From: Gemmatimonadota bacterium
GTDB lineage: Bacteria > Gemmatimonadota > Gemmatimonadetes > Gemmatimonadales > Gemmatimonadaceae
Assembly (NCBI GenBank): GCA_031127095.1
Contig: JARIEX010000005.1
Span: 1 to 53,607, forward strand
Reading direction: 5' to 3'
Length of the DNA stretch: 53,607 nt
This document shows, one piece after another, positions 44,880 to 53,607 of this stretch. Under the pieces are notes generated by a model, which made no database searches, had not been told where the DNA came from, and saw only the letters and a list, made by a program, of their open reading frames with translations. The number at the start of each line of letters is the position of its first letter. Position 1 is the first letter of the stretch. The position numbers were made by a program, and so were the translations under genes.

Positions 44880-46039
44880 TGACCCCGCAGTCCCGCACCC
44901 GTTCGCGCACCGACTCCCTCCGTTCCTTCGCCCTCGCCGCCGTTGCCGTGGCCGCCCTCGCGGCGTGCGGCGACGACAGCGTCGTGAACAGCACACCGCA
45001 GCCGCCGCGCGGCATCATCGTCCTCGACGGCTACATTCAGCCCGGCCTCACCTTCCTCGGCGACACCGGCAGCGCCAGCACCAAGCTGCCGCTCGCCCCG
45101 GCCACCGAATTCGACGCCGGGGGCTTCTCGCTCCTCCGCGACACGGTGCTCACCGTCTCGAGCCGCGCCGCCGGCGATCTGCTCTACGTCACCGATGTGC
45201 GCACCTCCACCACCCGGAAGATTCAGCTCCCCGCGCGCAGCAATCCGTCGCGCGCGCGGCTGCTGGTCGGGAGCGGCGGCCAAACACTGATCGGCGCGGC
45301 GCTGCGCGATTCGGGCAGCATCGCACTGGTCAGCGTCAGCGGCGCCGGTACGGCGACCAGCACCCGTATTACGAACGCCGGCACGTGCCCCACCGATCTG
45401 TTCCAGTTCGACAACGCCACGTGGATCGTGGACGCCAACGCCAACTGCCGCGTGAACTACGCCGTGCAGGGGGATGTTCGCCTCATCCGCGTGCCCACCA
45501 CGGGCACGACGCGCGATACGATCGTCCTCACCGGACTGCGCGGCTCCGGCGCGACGGCCATCGTGGACGGCGACGTCGCCTACATCAGCGCCGGTGGCGA
45601 CGCGAACTTCGCGTCCTTCCCCTACGCGCTTATCGCGAGCGGGCGGCTGGCCAAGGTCGATCTGCGTGGTAAGCGCGTGCTGCTCACCAAGGCCATGCCG
45701 GCCAACAGCTACGGCGCTGGCGCCAAGCTGGGCCTCGATGGCTTTTTGTACGTGTCGCTCTATCAGGATCTGGCCACCTTTACGAACCGGATCGTCAAGG
45801 TGCGCCCCGGCGACCTAAGTTTCGTCTCCTCGGCCACCGCCGACTGGATCACGCTCACCGGCGCCACCGGCGCCCCGGTCACCTGCGGCAGCGCGCAGGC
45901 CGACGCCCTCGGCCGGGTGCACTGCATCCAGAACGGCACGGGCTCGGTGACCTCGCTGCTGGTGTTCAGTCCGTCCGGTACCGAAGTGCGGCGCGTGGCC
46001 GCCAATCAGGGCGGCGTCGATCTGGCCATCCGCCCCTAG
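44879..46039 (+). CDS. Lipoprotein beta-propeller of the B12 operon (candidate BtuG-like B12-binding protein)
   Basis: A 386-residue lipoprotein: signal peptide with lipobox LAAC, Cys30, followed by acidic GDDS. The mature part is a series of beta-propeller-like blades (IIVLDGYIQPGLTFLG, LLYVTDVRTSTTRKIQLP, TAIVDGDVAYISAGGD, AKLGLDGFLYVSLYQD, GSVTSLLVFSPSGTEVRRV), of which I count roughly seven. Bacteroides BtuG is a surface lipoprotein seven-bladed propeller that binds B12 very tightly on top of BtuB, and is encoded next to btuB in riboswitch-controlled loci. Gene order here (btuB-like, then propeller lipoprotein, one-base overlap) is the same, so an equivalent role is proposed. Sequence similarity to BtuG itself could not be tested; a generic YncE-like protein is the alternative. 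Confidence 0.75.
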   Translation: MTPQSRTRSRTDSLRSFALAAVAVAALAACGDDSVVNSTPQPPRGIIVLDGYIQPGLTFLGDTGSASTKLPLAPATEFDAGGFSLLRDTVLTVSSRAAGDLLYVTDVRTSTTRKIQLPARSNPSRARLLVGSGGQTLIGAALRDSGSIALVSVSGAGTATSTRITNAGTCPTDLFQFDNATWIVDANANCRVNYAVQGDVRLIRVPTTGTTRDTIVLTGLRGSGATAIVDGDVAYISAGGDANFASFPYALIASGRLAKVDLRGKRVLLTKAMPANSYGAGAKLGLDGFLYVSLYQDLATFTNRIVKVRPGDLSFVSSATADWITLTGATGAPVTCGSAQADALGRVHCIQNGTGSVTSLLVFSPSGTEVRRVAANQGGVDLAIRP

Positions 46040-46080
46040 CCGCCGCGCGGTCGCTATGCTCCAGTCATGCCCCGGCGCGC

Positions 46081-46830
46081 ATGTCCCTGATCGTCACTGA
46101 CGCGATCGTCCTCCACGCCGTGCCGTACCTCGAGTCCTCGCGGATCGTCCGCCTGGCCACGCGGGAGGCCGGCGTGCTGTCGGTCGTGGCGCGCGGGGCC
46201 CGCTCCTCCAAGAAACGGTTTGGCAGCGGGCTGGACCTGTTCGCCGAGGGGCAGGCGCAGATCCAGCTCAAGGCCGGTCGCGATCTGCACACGCTCGCCG
46301 GCTTCGACGTCACGCGCTCCCGCCCGGGGCTGGCCGCCGATCTGGGCCGGTTCACGGCCGCTAGCGCCCTGGTGGAGTGCGTCATGCGCGTGGTCCACGA
46401 CGAGGCCGCCCCCAAGGTCTACGACGGGATCGCCGCCGGATTGGATGCCATCGCCACCGCGTCGGGGGCGGACACGGTGCCCCTTACCCTGGGCGTCTTC
46501 TGGCGGCTGGTGGGCGACGTGGGGTTCATGCCCGGTATCGAGGCGTGCGTGGAGTGCCATGCGGCGATCGATCCCGGCGAGGACACGCGGTTCAGTCACG
46601 CCGCCGGCGGGGTGCTCTGCGCGGGCTGTGCCAGACGGTTTCCCGGCGGGCGCCGCTTACCGGCCGACGCCCGACGGGTCATTGCCGACTGGATGGACGG
46701 CGGGTCGCCGGTCCTCGAGGCCGTCGTGGCCCGGGCCCACCAGCGGCTGCTGCGCGAGTTCATCGCCCAGCACCTCCCGGACAACCGGGAGTTGCGCGCT
46801 TATCTGGTTTGGGAGCAGGGCCACTGGTAG
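46081..46830 (+). CDS. recO: DNA repair protein RecO
   Basis: Recombination mediator that helps load RecA with RecF/RecR on gapped DNA. 249 residues: N-terminal OB fold (TDAIVLHAVPYLESSRIVRLATREAGVLSVVARGARSSKKRFGS in parts), a helical middle and a zinc-finger with cysteines in CVECHAAID and LCAGCARRF. The small gap before it (46040-46080) holds a TATGCT hexamer with no matching -35. Confidence 0.94.
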   Translation: MSLIVTDAIVLHAVPYLESSRIVRLATREAGVLSVVARGARSSKKRFGSGLDLFAEGQAQIQLKAGRDLHTLAGFDVTRSRPGLAADLGRFTAASALVECVMRVVHDEAAPKVYDGIAAGLDAIATASGADTVPLTLGVFWRLVGDVGFMPGIEACVECHAAIDPGEDTRFSHAAGGVLCAGCARRFPGGRRLPADARRVIADWMDGGSPVLEAVVARAHQRLLREFIAQHLPDNRELRAYLVWEQGHW

Positions 46831-46886
46831 CGGACTCGGCTGCCAGTGTGGCCGCCCCACAGGCGCCCAGGCCGCGGGAATGTTGC

Positions 46887-46915
46887 TTGACGGCCTCCGC
46901 CGCGCGTCCTAGCTT
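46887..46915 (+). promoter_or_regulatory. Sigma-70-like promoter of the NPFNP-domain gene
   Basis: TTGACG (46887-46892), 17-bp spacer, TAGCTT (46910-46915), start point near 46922. The ~80-nt leader begins with a small hairpin (agcctg/caggct around a 5-nt loop, about 46921-46937) and ends with a GGAGAAG Shine-Dalgarno before the ATG at 47003. Confidence 0.62.
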
Positions 46916-47002
46916 CAGAGGAGCCTGATCCGCAGGCTGCCAATCACCCTTCTACCTGGAGACTTCGACTCACAACCCTGATTCGTCAGTCGGAGAAGCA
47001 AC

Positions 47003-47449
47003 ATGAAACGTGTGTGGGGAGCACTGGGTCTTGTGCTCGCTCTCAGCGCATTCATGCCACGAGTCGCGGCGGCGCAGGATACCAAAGCCCGCCGCAACGG
47101 TGCGACGCTCGGACAGAATTATCCGAATCCGTTCAATCCAGAGACTCGCATCCCGTTCAGTGTGGGTGATGCACCCAACTGTACCGAACCCGGTCGGCAG
47201 TACCGCGTCAGCCTGAAGATCTACAACATGATCATGCAGGTGGTTGGGACGCCGGTGTTGCAGGGCGGAACCGGAGGGGTGGCCGGAGGTCAACCGCTGG
47301 AAAAACTATCCGTTCCGTGTGGTGAATTCGTCGCCTATTGGGACGGCAAGGTCCAAGCAACCGGGCGGGAGGCCGCTTCAGGCGTGTATCTGTATCGCCT
47401 CGAAGTGGATGGCGTGCCGCTGGTGAAAAAGATGATCGTGGTGAAGTAA
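47003..47449 (+). CDS. Small secreted protein consisting of one NPFNP sorting/FlgD-like domain
   Basis: A 148-residue exported protein. Signal peptide MKRVWGALGLVLALSAF...RVAAAQ (cut near residue 25), then a single domain with the hallmark LGQNYPNPFNPETRIPFSV, SLKIYNMIMQVV, FVAYWDGK and ASGVYLYRLEVDG ending VKKMIVVK. These are the blocks of type IX secretion C-terminal sorting domains and of FlgD Ig-like domains, which normally sit at the end of large proteins; here there is no cargo. Cys60 and Cys106 could form a disulfide. It is monocistronic, with its own promoter and a strong terminator, and has lower GC than its neighbours. Function unknown. Confidence 0.85.
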   Translation: MKRVWGALGLVLALSAFMPRVAAAQDTKARRNGATLGQNYPNPFNPETRIPFSVGDAPNCTEPGRQYRVSLKIYNMIMQVVGTPVLQGGTGGVAGGQPLEKLSVPCGEFVAYWDGKVQATGREAASGVYLYRLEVDGVPLVKKMIVVK

Positions 47450-47496
47450 GCTGGGAGTAGACGAGCACCACGAGACCCAACAGTAGAAAACTCACG

Positions 47497-47534
47497 ATGG
47501 CGCACCGGGTGGACGGACCCGGTGCGCCATTTTG
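47497..47534 (+). terminator. Strong Rho-independent terminator
   Basis: Perfect 14-bp stem (47497-47510 with 47517-47530) with a 6-nt loop GGACGG, followed by TTTT. It ends the NPFNP-domain transcript 48 bp after its stop. The following 125 bp to clpB show no clear promoter. Confidence 0.93.
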
Positions 47535-47659
47535 TATCCACGACCTGCTGTGGTGGCGGAGATCACACCCCGTCGGGCTTTCCCCGCTCGAAACCTGACG
47601 CCGGTCACTGCAGTATTGGCAGCAGAAGTCCGGCACCGTGATTGCCCTTACTGAAGGCC

Positions 47660-50317
47660 ATGATCAATCCTGACCGTCTGACCGTGAAGAGCGCTGAGGC
47701 GCTCAACGAAGCCGTCGCGCTGGCGCGCAAGGCCGGCAATCCGCTTGTCTACGATCTGCATCTCCTGCTGGCGTTGCTGGCCCAGGACGATGGCATCGTC
47801 GTCCCGGTGCTGCAGCGGGTCGGTGCCAACGTCGCCAGCGTCCGCGCCGCCGCCGAGCAGGAGGCCGCGCGCTACGCCAAGCAGAGCGACGCCCAGCCCA
47901 CCTTCAGCCGTGAACTCACGCAGGTCGTCGATGCGGCGGAGAAGGACGCCAAGGCCCTCGGCGACGAATACGTCTCCACCGAGCACCTGCTGCTCGCGCT
48001 CTCCGACGCCAAAGGCACCGACAGCAGCCGCATCCTCGCCACGGTCGGCGCGCACAAGCAGGCGCTGCTCGATGCGCTCAAGCTCGTCCGTGGCGCGCAC
48101 ACCGTTACCGACCAGTCCCCTGAGGGGCAGTATCAGGCGCTCCAGAAGTTCACGCGCGACCTCACCGACGCGGCCCGCAAGGGCAAGCTCGATCCCGTGA
48201 TCGGGCGCGACGAGGAGATCCGTCGTGTGATTCAGGTGCTCTCGCGCCGCACCAAGAACAACCCGGTCCTCATCGGTGAGCCCGGCGTTGGCAAGACCGC
48301 CATCGCCGAAGGGCTCGCGCAGCGCATCGTCAGCGGCGACGTGCCCGAAGGGCTGCGCAACAAGCGGCTCGTCTCGCTCGACCTCGGCGCCCTCATCGCC
48401 GGCGCGAAGTTCCGCGGCGAATTCGAGGAGCGCCTCAAGGCCGTGCTCAAGGAGATCACCAGCGCCGACGGCCTGTATGTCATGTTCATCGACGAGCTGC
48501 ATACGCTCGTCGGGGCCGGCAAGGCCGAAGGGAGCATGGACGCCGGCAACATGCTCAAGCCCATGCTGGCGCGCGGCGAACTGCGCGTGGTCGGCGCCAC
48601 CACGCTCGACGAATATCGGAAGCACGTCGAGAAAGATGCCGCCCTCGAGCGGCGCTTTCAGCCCGTGTTCGTGGGCGAGCCTAGCGTGGAAAGCACCATC
48701 GCCATCCTGCGTGGCCTCAAGGAGCGCTACGAAGCCCACCACGGCGTGCGTATCACCGATGGTGCCGTGGTCGCGGCTGCCACCCTGTCCAACCGCTACA
48801 TCGGCGATCGCTTCCTCCCCGACAAGGCCATCGATCTCATCGACGAAGCCTCGTCGCGGCTGCGTATCGAAATCGATTCCGTACCGCAGGAGATCGACGA
48901 GGTCGAGCGCCGCATCGTGCAGCTCGAAATCGAAAAGCAGGCGCTGCGCAAGGAAACGGATCCCGCCTCGGTGGAACGGCGCGGCAATCTCGAAGGCGAG
49001 CTCGCCGATCTCAAGGAGCGCGCCACCGGCATGCGTGCGCAGTGGCAGCAGGAGAAGGACACCCTCGGCGCCGTGGGGCGCATCAAGCAGGACATCGAAA
49101 CGGCCCGCTTCCAGGCCGAGCAGGCCACCCGCACCGGTGATCTGGCGCAGGCGGCCGAAATCACCTACGGGCGCATTCCACAGCTCGAGCGCGACATGAA
49201 GGTGGCCGAGGGAAAGCTGGGCAGCCAGAACGGACGACCGCAGTTCCTGAAGGAGGAAGTGGGGGCTGACGACGTCGCCGATGTCGTGGCGCGCTGGACG
49301 GGAATCCCCGTGTCCCGCATGCTCGAGAGTGAGCGGGAGCGCCTCACGAAGCTCGAGGACGTCCTCGCCACGCGGGTGATCGGGCAGCGCGAGGCAGTGC
49401 GGGCGGTGGCCAACGCGGTGCGTCGGTCGCGCGCCGGGCTGCAGGATCCCAATCGTCCGATCGGGTCGTTCATCTTCCTCGGGCCCACGGGCGTGGGCAA
49501 GACGGAGACGGCCAAGGCACTCGCCGAGTTCCTCTTCGACGACGAACACGCGATGGTCCGCATCGACATGTCGGAGTACATGGAGAAGCACGCCGTGGCG
49601 CGCCTGATCGGTGCGCCCCCGGGGTACGTGGGCTACGAAGAAGGCGGGCAACTCACCGAAGCCGTGCGGCGCCGTCCGTACTCGGTCATCCTGTTCGACG
49701 AAATCGAGAAGGCGCATCCCGATGTGTTCAACATCCTGCTGCAACTGCTCGACGACGGACGGCTCACCGACGCCCAGGGGCGGACGGTGGACTTCCGGAA
49801 CGCCGTGGTCATCATGACGTCCAACGTGGGCAGTCAGATGATTCTCGAGCGCGGGCAGAGCGCGGACACCGGCTGGGCCACGGTCGAGCAGGAGGTGCTG
49901 ATGGCGCTGCGCGGCGTCTTCAAGCCGGAGTTCCTCAACCGTATCGACGACATCGTGGTGTTTCATCCGCTCGGCCGCGGGGAAATCGACCGCATCGTCG
50001 ACCTGCAGCTCGGGCACCTGCGCACGCTGCTTGCCGATCGCAAACTCACCATCCGGCTCACCGACACGGCGCGGGCACGCCTGGCCGATGAAGGGTACGA
50101 TCCGGTGTTCGGGGCGCGCCCGCTCAAGCGCGCGGTGCAGCGCATGCTCCAGAATCCGCTCGCGATGGCCGTGCTCGAAGGCACGTTCAAAGAGGGCGAC
50201 ACCATCGTGGCCGACCTCGAGGAGGGCACGGGCACGTTGGTGTTCCGGCACGGCGACGCCACTGATGCGGCGGCGCAGGCCGCGTTCGATGGTGCTCTCG
50301 CGGGCATGGCCGGTTGA
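47660..50317 (+). CDS. clpB: ATP-dependent disaggregase ClpB
   Basis: Hsp104-type AAA+ chaperone that pulls apart aggregates with DnaK. 885 residues from the ATG at 47660 ([19 protein letters not shown], the usual N-terminus); an upstream TTG at 47642 is rejected. Order: double Clp-N repeat, AAA1 with GEPGVGKT and [16 protein letters not shown], coiled-coil M domain (about residues 400-530) that marks ClpB rather than ClpA/ClpC, AAA2 with GPTGVGKT and [13 protein letters not shown], and C-terminal D2-small domain. No CIRCE element was found upstream. The stop overlaps the tadA start. Confidence 0.97.
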   Translation: MINPDRLTVKSAEALNEAVALARKAGNPLVYDLHLLLALLAQDDGIVVPVLQRVGANVASVRAAAEQEAARYAKQSDAQPTFSRELTQVVDAAEKDAKALGDEYVSTEHLLLALSDAKGTDSSRILATVGAHKQALLDALKLVRGAHTVTDQSPEGQYQALQKFTRDLTDAARKGKLDPVIGRDEEIRRVIQVLSRRTKNNPVLIGEPGVGKTAIAEGLAQRIVSGDVPEGLRNKRLVSLDLGALIAGAKFRGEFEERLKAVLKEITSADGLYVMFIDELHTLVGAGKAEGSMDAGNMLKPMLARGELRVVGATTLDEYRKHVEKDAALERRFQPVFVGEPSVESTIAILRGLKERYEAHHGVRITDGAVVAAATLSNRYIGDRFLPDKAIDLIDEASSRLRIEIDSVPQEIDEVERRIVQLEIEKQALRKETDPASVERRGNLEGELADLKERATGMRAQWQQEKDTLGAVGRIKQDIETARFQAEQATRTGDLAQAAEITYGRIPQLERDMKVAEGKLGSQNGRPQFLKEEVGADDVADVVARWTGIPVSRMLESERERLTKLEDVLATRVIGQREAVRAVANAVRRSRAGLQDPNRPIGSFIFLGPTGVGKTETAKALAEFLFDDEHAMVRIDMSEYMEKHAVARLIGAPPGYVGYEEGGQLTEAVRRRPYSVILFDEIEKAHPDVFNILLQLLDDGRLTDAQGRTVDFRNAVVIMTSNVGSQMILERGQSADTGWATVEQEVLMALRGVFKPEFLNRIDDIVVFHPLGRGEIDRIVDLQLGHLRTLLADRKLTIRLTDTARARLADEGYDPVFGARPLKRAVQRMLQNPLAMAVLEGTFKEGDTIVADLEEGTGTLVFRHGDATDAAAQAAFDGALAGMAG

Positions 50318-50874
50318 GCCGCGCGCCGTCGTCTGGTGCCGGCTCCGCGTCCCCGCCGGCCCCCGGCGTGGCAGACGCGATGCGTGCCGCCCTCGAGGAG
50401 GCGCGTGAGGCGGCGCTGGCTGGGGAGGTGCCGGTCGGTGCGGTGGTTCTGCGCGGCACCACCATTGTGGCCCGGGCCCAGAACCGCATGGTGCGCGATC
50501 ACGACGGCACGTCACACGCCGAGTTGCTCGCGCTGCGCGCCGCCGCGGCGCTCCTCGGTGAAGCGCGGCTCTCCGATTGTACGCTCGTGGTTACCCTCGA
50601 GCCGTGCGCCATGTGCGCCGGCGCGATCGTGCTCGCGCGCGTGGGGAGCCTCGTATTCGGCGCGTGGGACGACAAGGCGGGGATGTGCGGCTCGGTGGGG
50701 GATCTCGTGCGCCACGCGCGCCTCAATCACCGCCCCGAGGTGCGCGGCGGCCTGCTGGCGGACGACAGCGCGCAGCTGCTGCGGACCTTCTTCGCGGACC
50801 GCCGCGACGCCTCGGCGGCTCCAGTCCTGAATGTCGGTGAGATGCCGACTGACAGTCGCGTGCACGGCCGGTAG
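50314..50874 (+). CDS. tadA: tRNA-specific adenosine deaminase TadA
   Basis: Converts A34 to inosine in tRNA-Arg(ACG). Zinc site: HAELLAL (His and the catalytic Glu) and PCAMCAGA (two cysteines), followed by [31 protein letters not shown] as in the family. 186 residues if the TTG at 50314 is used, which gives a 4-bp TTGA overlap with clpB; a GTG at 50368 ([12 protein letters not shown]) gives a more usual N-terminus without the Ser/Pro-rich leader. The C-terminal 25 residues are unlike the family. Confidence 0.93.
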   Translation: MSRAPSSGAGSASPPAPGVADAMRAALEEAREAALAGEVPVGAVVLRGTTIVARAQNRMVRDHDGTSHAELLALRAAAALLGEARLSDCTLVVTLEPCAMCAGAIVLARVGSLVFGAWDDKAGMCGSVGDLVRHARLNHRPEVRGGLLADDSAQLLRTFFADRRDASAAPVLNVGEMPTDSRVHGR

Positions 50875-51208
50875 GTCGTCGAACGCGGGCTTCTGCTGCG
50901 GGTGCTTCACCAAGATGCGCGCGTAAGCGTCGCCGCGTGCTGGAGGTGTCGGTGTCCGGGTCCTCCTCGTATCGTTGGCGACCGGAGCCACACCTCGCCG
51001 CGCCGGCCAGGGGCGCGTGTGCGACAGGGCGCCAGGATCAGGTAGGCCGTTGGCACGAAGCCTCGAACCCGGTTCGAACGCTTCGACGAGGACCTGGCGC
51101 CCCCACGCCGCCGCCGGTGCACATCGCTCGGCGGTCATCGCGAGGACGCCGCTCGACCACTATCTTTCCCGACGACCGCCAAGGCGCTTCCTCAACGGGA
51201 TCCCCCAC
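50875..51208. other. 334-bp intergenic region between tadA and the S9 peptidase
   Basis: No credible gene on either strand: the open frames here are Arg/Pro-rich with no recognisable domain. It contains the 76-nt palindrome at 51027-51102 and a TATCTT hexamer (51161-51166) that might be a -10 for the downstream gene, with no good -35. No tRNA or riboswitch was recognised. Confidence 0.6.
51027..51102. repeat. 76-nt imperfect palindrome with nested stems
   Basis: Outer arms GGGCGCCAGG (51027-51036) and CCTGGCGCCC (51093-51102) pair perfectly. Inside, CGAAGC (51056-51061) pairs with GCTTCG (51080-51085), and TCGAACC (51063-51069) with GGTTCGA (51071-51077). The length and the ggttcgaa motif recall a tRNA, but the T-arm is not next to the acceptor stem on either strand, so it is not one. 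There is no T-run, so it is not an ordinary terminator. Confidence 0.65.
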
Positions 51209-53581
51209 ATGCGTACGCACCACCTTCGTATCGCCATTGCGCTCTGCGCACTACCGATGGCCTCTGCGTTCGGTCAGGGGACCCTCGCCGATTACCGGCG
51301 CGCCGATTCCATCGCCACGCGTCTGAATGCGCGCTTTGTCGGCATGCCCACGGCCCCCGAGTGGATCGGCCGCACCACGCGCTTCTGGTATCGCACCACG
51401 GTGACCGGGGGCAGTCAGTTCACGCACGTGGACGCGGCCACGGCAGTGAAGTCGCCGTTGTTCGATCACGCGCGGCTGGCCGCTGCGCTGTCGACCATCC
51501 TTGGGACGACGGTCACCGCGCTCACGCTGCCGTTCACGACGCCCGCGACGATGTTCACGGTCGCGACCGATGTCGGGTCGATCACGTTCAACCGCGATTC
51601 GAGCGCCTATCGCTGCGATCTCGTGGCGTACACGTGCGCGCGCACCGGCGTCGCGACCACGGCGAACGTTGCGCGCGCCGGCGGGGACGGTGCACGAAAT
51701 GGCAACGCCACAGCACCCGTTCGCTCCCCGGATGGCACGCAGGACGCGTTCATCGTCAACCACAATCTTGTCGTGCGGGCGGTCGGCTCCACCGAGCCGG
51801 TGATCCTGAGTTACGACGGGATCGAAGGCGATGCATATACGCTCAGTTCGATCCGTTGGTCGCCAGATTCCCGAAAGATCGCCGCCTTCCGCGTGCGCCC
51901 TGGCTATCGTCGCATGATTCCGTATATCGAATCATCGCCCACCGATCAGGTGCAACCGAAGCTCACGACGCGTTTGTACGAGAAGCCCGGAGATCCCCGC
52001 GACCGACAGGTGCCCTCAATCTTCACGGTCGCGGGCAGAACGCAGTTCCGCCTCGACCCCGCGCTGATCCCCCAGGCGTACGACCTGCGTCGACCGCAGT
52101 GGCGCGCCGACAGCCGCGCGTTCACGTTCGAGTACAATGAACGTGGCCATCAGCGGTATCAGCTGCTGGAGATGCACGTGACCACGGGAGTGGCGCGCAT
52201 CGTGATCGACGAGCGTGAAGCCACGTTCGTGAGCAACTACTCCACGGTGTGGCGGCAGGATATCAATGATGGCGCCGAGATCCTGTGGATGTCCGAACGC
52301 GACGGATGGAAACACCTCTGGCTGTATGATGGCACGTCGGGACGCGTCAAGAATCAGGTCACCACAGGCGAGTGGGTGGTGCGTGGTGTGGACACGGTGG
52401 ACGTGGCCAAACGGCAGATCTATTTCCGTGCGAGCGGGATGTATCGAGGCAAAGACCCGTACCTCGTGCACGCCTATCGGATCAATTTCGACGGCACTGG
52501 ATTGGTCGCCCTGACGCAGGGGGATGGCACGCACACCGTCAGTTGGTCGCCGGATCGCGAGTACTACGTCGACACGTGGTCGCGCGTGGATATGCCGCCC
52601 GTCATGGAGCTGCATCGGGCGAGTGATCGCTCGATCATCGCGGAACTGGAACGCACCGATGTCACCGTCGCTGAGCAGTCGGGGTGGCGCCGTCCGGAGG
52701 TCTTCTCGGCGAAAGGACGGGACGGTGTCACCGACATCTGGGGCATCATTATCCGTCCTTCCCGCTTCGATCCCCGCCGTGCCTATCCGGTCATCGAGAA
52801 CATCTACGCCGGCCCGCACGATCACTTCGTGCCCAAGGCGTTCAGTGCGCAGGGTGGTATGCAGGCGTTGGCCGAACTGGGCTTTATCGTGGTGCAGATC
52901 GATGGGATGGGCACGGCGCAGCGCTCGAAAGCCTTTCACGATGTGGCGTGGAAAAACATCGCCGACGCCGGATTCCCCGATCGTATCCTGTGGCATCGGG
53001 CCGTGGCGGCCAAGTACGCGTCGTACGACACCACGCGCGTCGGCATCTACGGCACGTCGGCGGGCGGACAGAACTCCACCGGTGCGCTGCTGTTTCATCC
53101 GGAGTTCTACAAAGTCGCCGTGTCCGCCGTGGGCTGTCACGACAATCGCATGGACAAGATTTCGTGGAACGAGCAGTGGATGGGCTACCCGGTGGGTCCC
53201 GAGTATGCCGCCTCGTCCAATGTCGAGCACGCGGGAAAGCTGCAGGGGCGGCTGTTGCTCGTCGTCGGTGAGTTGGACACCAACGTCGATCCGCAAAGCA
53301 CCATGCAGGTGATCAATGCGCTGGTGAAGGCGGACAAGCAGTACGATTTTCTGTTCCTGCCGGGGGCCGGCCACGGCAGCGGCGGCGCGTACGGCAGTCG
53401 GGTGCGCAACGACTACTTCGTGCGCCATCTCCTGGGCGTTGCGCCGCCCGACTGGAACGCAATCACGACATCGGGGGCATTGGGACCGGGTGCAGTTCCC
53501 GGCTCCGATCTGAACGACGCCAACTGGGTGCAGGTCCCGTCGGCCGAGGGACCGGTTCGCGCCGAGGAGATCTGGCGGTAG
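51209..53581 (+). CDS. Secreted S9-family dipeptidyl peptidase IV-like serine peptidase
   Basis: A 790-residue exported prolyl-oligopeptidase-family enzyme. Signal peptide [19 protein letters not shown]-terminal eight-bladed propeller of the DPP IV type (e.g. [44 protein letters not shown] in parts), then the alpha/beta-hydrolase domain with the catalytic triad Ser617 (GTSAGG), Asp690 (GELDTN) and His722 (GAGHG). It is expected to cut dipeptides from peptide N-termini in the periplasm, complementing the M1 aminopeptidase at 16.4-19.1 kb. The ATG at 51209 is chosen because it begins the signal peptide; the frame upstream is open but not coding-like. Confidence 0.93.
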   Translation: MRTHHLRIAIALCALPMASAFGQGTLADYRRADSIATRLNARFVGMPTAPEWIGRTTRFWYRTTVTGGSQFTHVDAATAVKSPLFDHARLAAALSTILGTTVTALTLPFTTPATMFTVATDVGSITFNRDSSAYRCDLVAYTCARTGVATTANVARAGGDGARNGNATAPVRSPDGTQDAFIVNHNLVVRAVGSTEPVILSYDGIEGDAYTLSSIRWSPDSRKIAAFRVRPGYRRMIPYIESSPTDQVQPKLTTRLYEKPGDPRDRQVPSIFTVAGRTQFRLDPALIPQAYDLRRPQWRADSRAFTFEYNERGHQRYQLLEMHVTTGVARIVIDEREATFVSNYSTVWRQDINDGAEILWMSERDGWKHLWLYDGTSGRVKNQVTTGEWVVRGVDTVDVAKRQIYFRASGMYRGKDPYLVHAYRINFDGTGLVALTQGDGTHTVSWSPDREYYVDTWSRVDMPPVMELHRASDRSIIAELERTDVTVAEQSGWRRPEVFSAKGRDGVTDIWGIIIRPSRFDPRRAYPVIENIYAGPHDHFVPKAFSAQGGMQALAELGFIVVQIDGMGTAQRSKAFHDVAWKNIADAGFPDRILWHRAVAAKYASYDTTRVGIYGTSAGGQNSTGALLFHPEFYKVAVSAVGCHDNRMDKISWNEQWMGYPVGPEYAASSNVEHAGKLQGRLLLVVGELDTNVDPQSTMQVINALVKADKQYDFLFLPGAGHGSGGAYGSRVRNDYFVRHLLGVAPPDWNAITTSGALGPGAVPGSDLNDANWVQVPSAEGPVRAEEIWR

Positions 53582-53607
53582 CCGCACGGCTGAGCGGACG
53601 TCGGCGC

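Noticed and set aside
46831-46860. Terminator after recO from cactgg...ccagtg
   Set aside because: Only a 6-bp stem with a 15-nt loop and no T-run.
47587-47660. Heat-shock promoter or CIRCE element before clpB (CTCGAAA seen)
   Set aside because: No CCCCAT-like -10 at the right distance and no TTAGCACTC/GAGTGCTAA dyad.
47648-50515. A 955-codon open frame antisense to clpB, and similar long antisense frames over argS, ribBA, ptsI and the S9 peptidase
   Set aside because: They are shadows of GC-rich genes; no recognisable domain, start context or independent signal.
51027-51102. tRNA gene suggested by size, acceptor-like arms and ggttcgaa
   Set aside because: On neither strand does a T-arm lie next to the 3' arm, and no D-arm or anticodon arm fits; kept only as a palindrome.
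50512-51138. Minus-strand 208-codon frame across the tadA 3' end and the following gap
   Set aside because: No domain recognised, overlaps tadA antisense, and composition is that of a chance frame.

Overview
The window is a 53.6 kb, very GC-rich, almost fully coding chromosomal segment. GC is strongly enriched at third codon positions and many genes start with GTG. It shows a diderm outer membrane (SusC/SusD pair, a TonB-dependent receptor, lipoproteins), PTS proteins with an HPr kinase, and several secreted regulatory-domain and plug proteins. Together this fits Gemmatimonadota (Gemmatimonas-like); that assignment is inference from gene content, not from a marker gene. I saw no rRNA, tRNA, CRISPR array, prophage or insertion-sequence transposase.

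Layout. 1-5.2 kb: the end of comEC, fbp and a methylmalonyl-CoA mutase catalytic subunit. 5.3-8.9 kb: a low-GC inverted-repeat element, then two divergent secreted beta-propeller genes. 8.9-11.5 kb: tyrA (chorismate mutase/prephenate dehydrogenase), a small secreted protein and a plug-only secreted protein. 11.6-19.1 kb (minus strand): an M1 metallopeptidase followed by susC and susD, ending at a strong terminator hairpin. 19.2-20.6 kb: a Tat lipoprotein with two Rieske domains joined by two BACON/Ig-like repeats.

20.7-36.7 kb: nineteen co-directional genes with overlaps or gaps of at most 43 bp, starting at a clear promoter (TTGAAC-17-TATGTT) and ending at a hairpin. They encode an FmdB-like protein, ArgS, a PfkB kinase, PurM, an outer-membrane protein, riboflavin synthesis (ribD, ribE, ribBA, ribH), NusB, a glycosyltransferase, a hibernation factor, HPr kinase, mannose-family PTS IIA/IIB/IIC/IID, HPr and enzyme I. 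36.7-39.8 kb: metK, a bifunctional-nuclease-family gene and a membrane-anchored secreted protein.

39.8-46.0 kb: a cobalamin riboswitch controls a five-gene B12 uptake operon (BtuF-like, BtuC, BtuD, BtuB-like receptor). Its last gene is a lipoprotein beta-propeller that I propose is a counterpart of the Bacteroidetes surface B12-binding protein BtuG. The mutase at 3.65 kb is one local reason for a B12 need. 46.1-53.6 kb: recO, a small secreted protein made only of a NPFNP sorting/FlgD-like domain, clpB, tadA and an S9 dipeptidyl peptidase, with a 76-nt imperfect palindrome in the only large gene-free gap.

Most interesting items: the double-Rieske lipoprotein, the BtuG-like protein in the riboswitch operon, the 16 kb apparent operon with a complete PTS, the stand-alone NPFNP domain, and the structured intergenic repeats.
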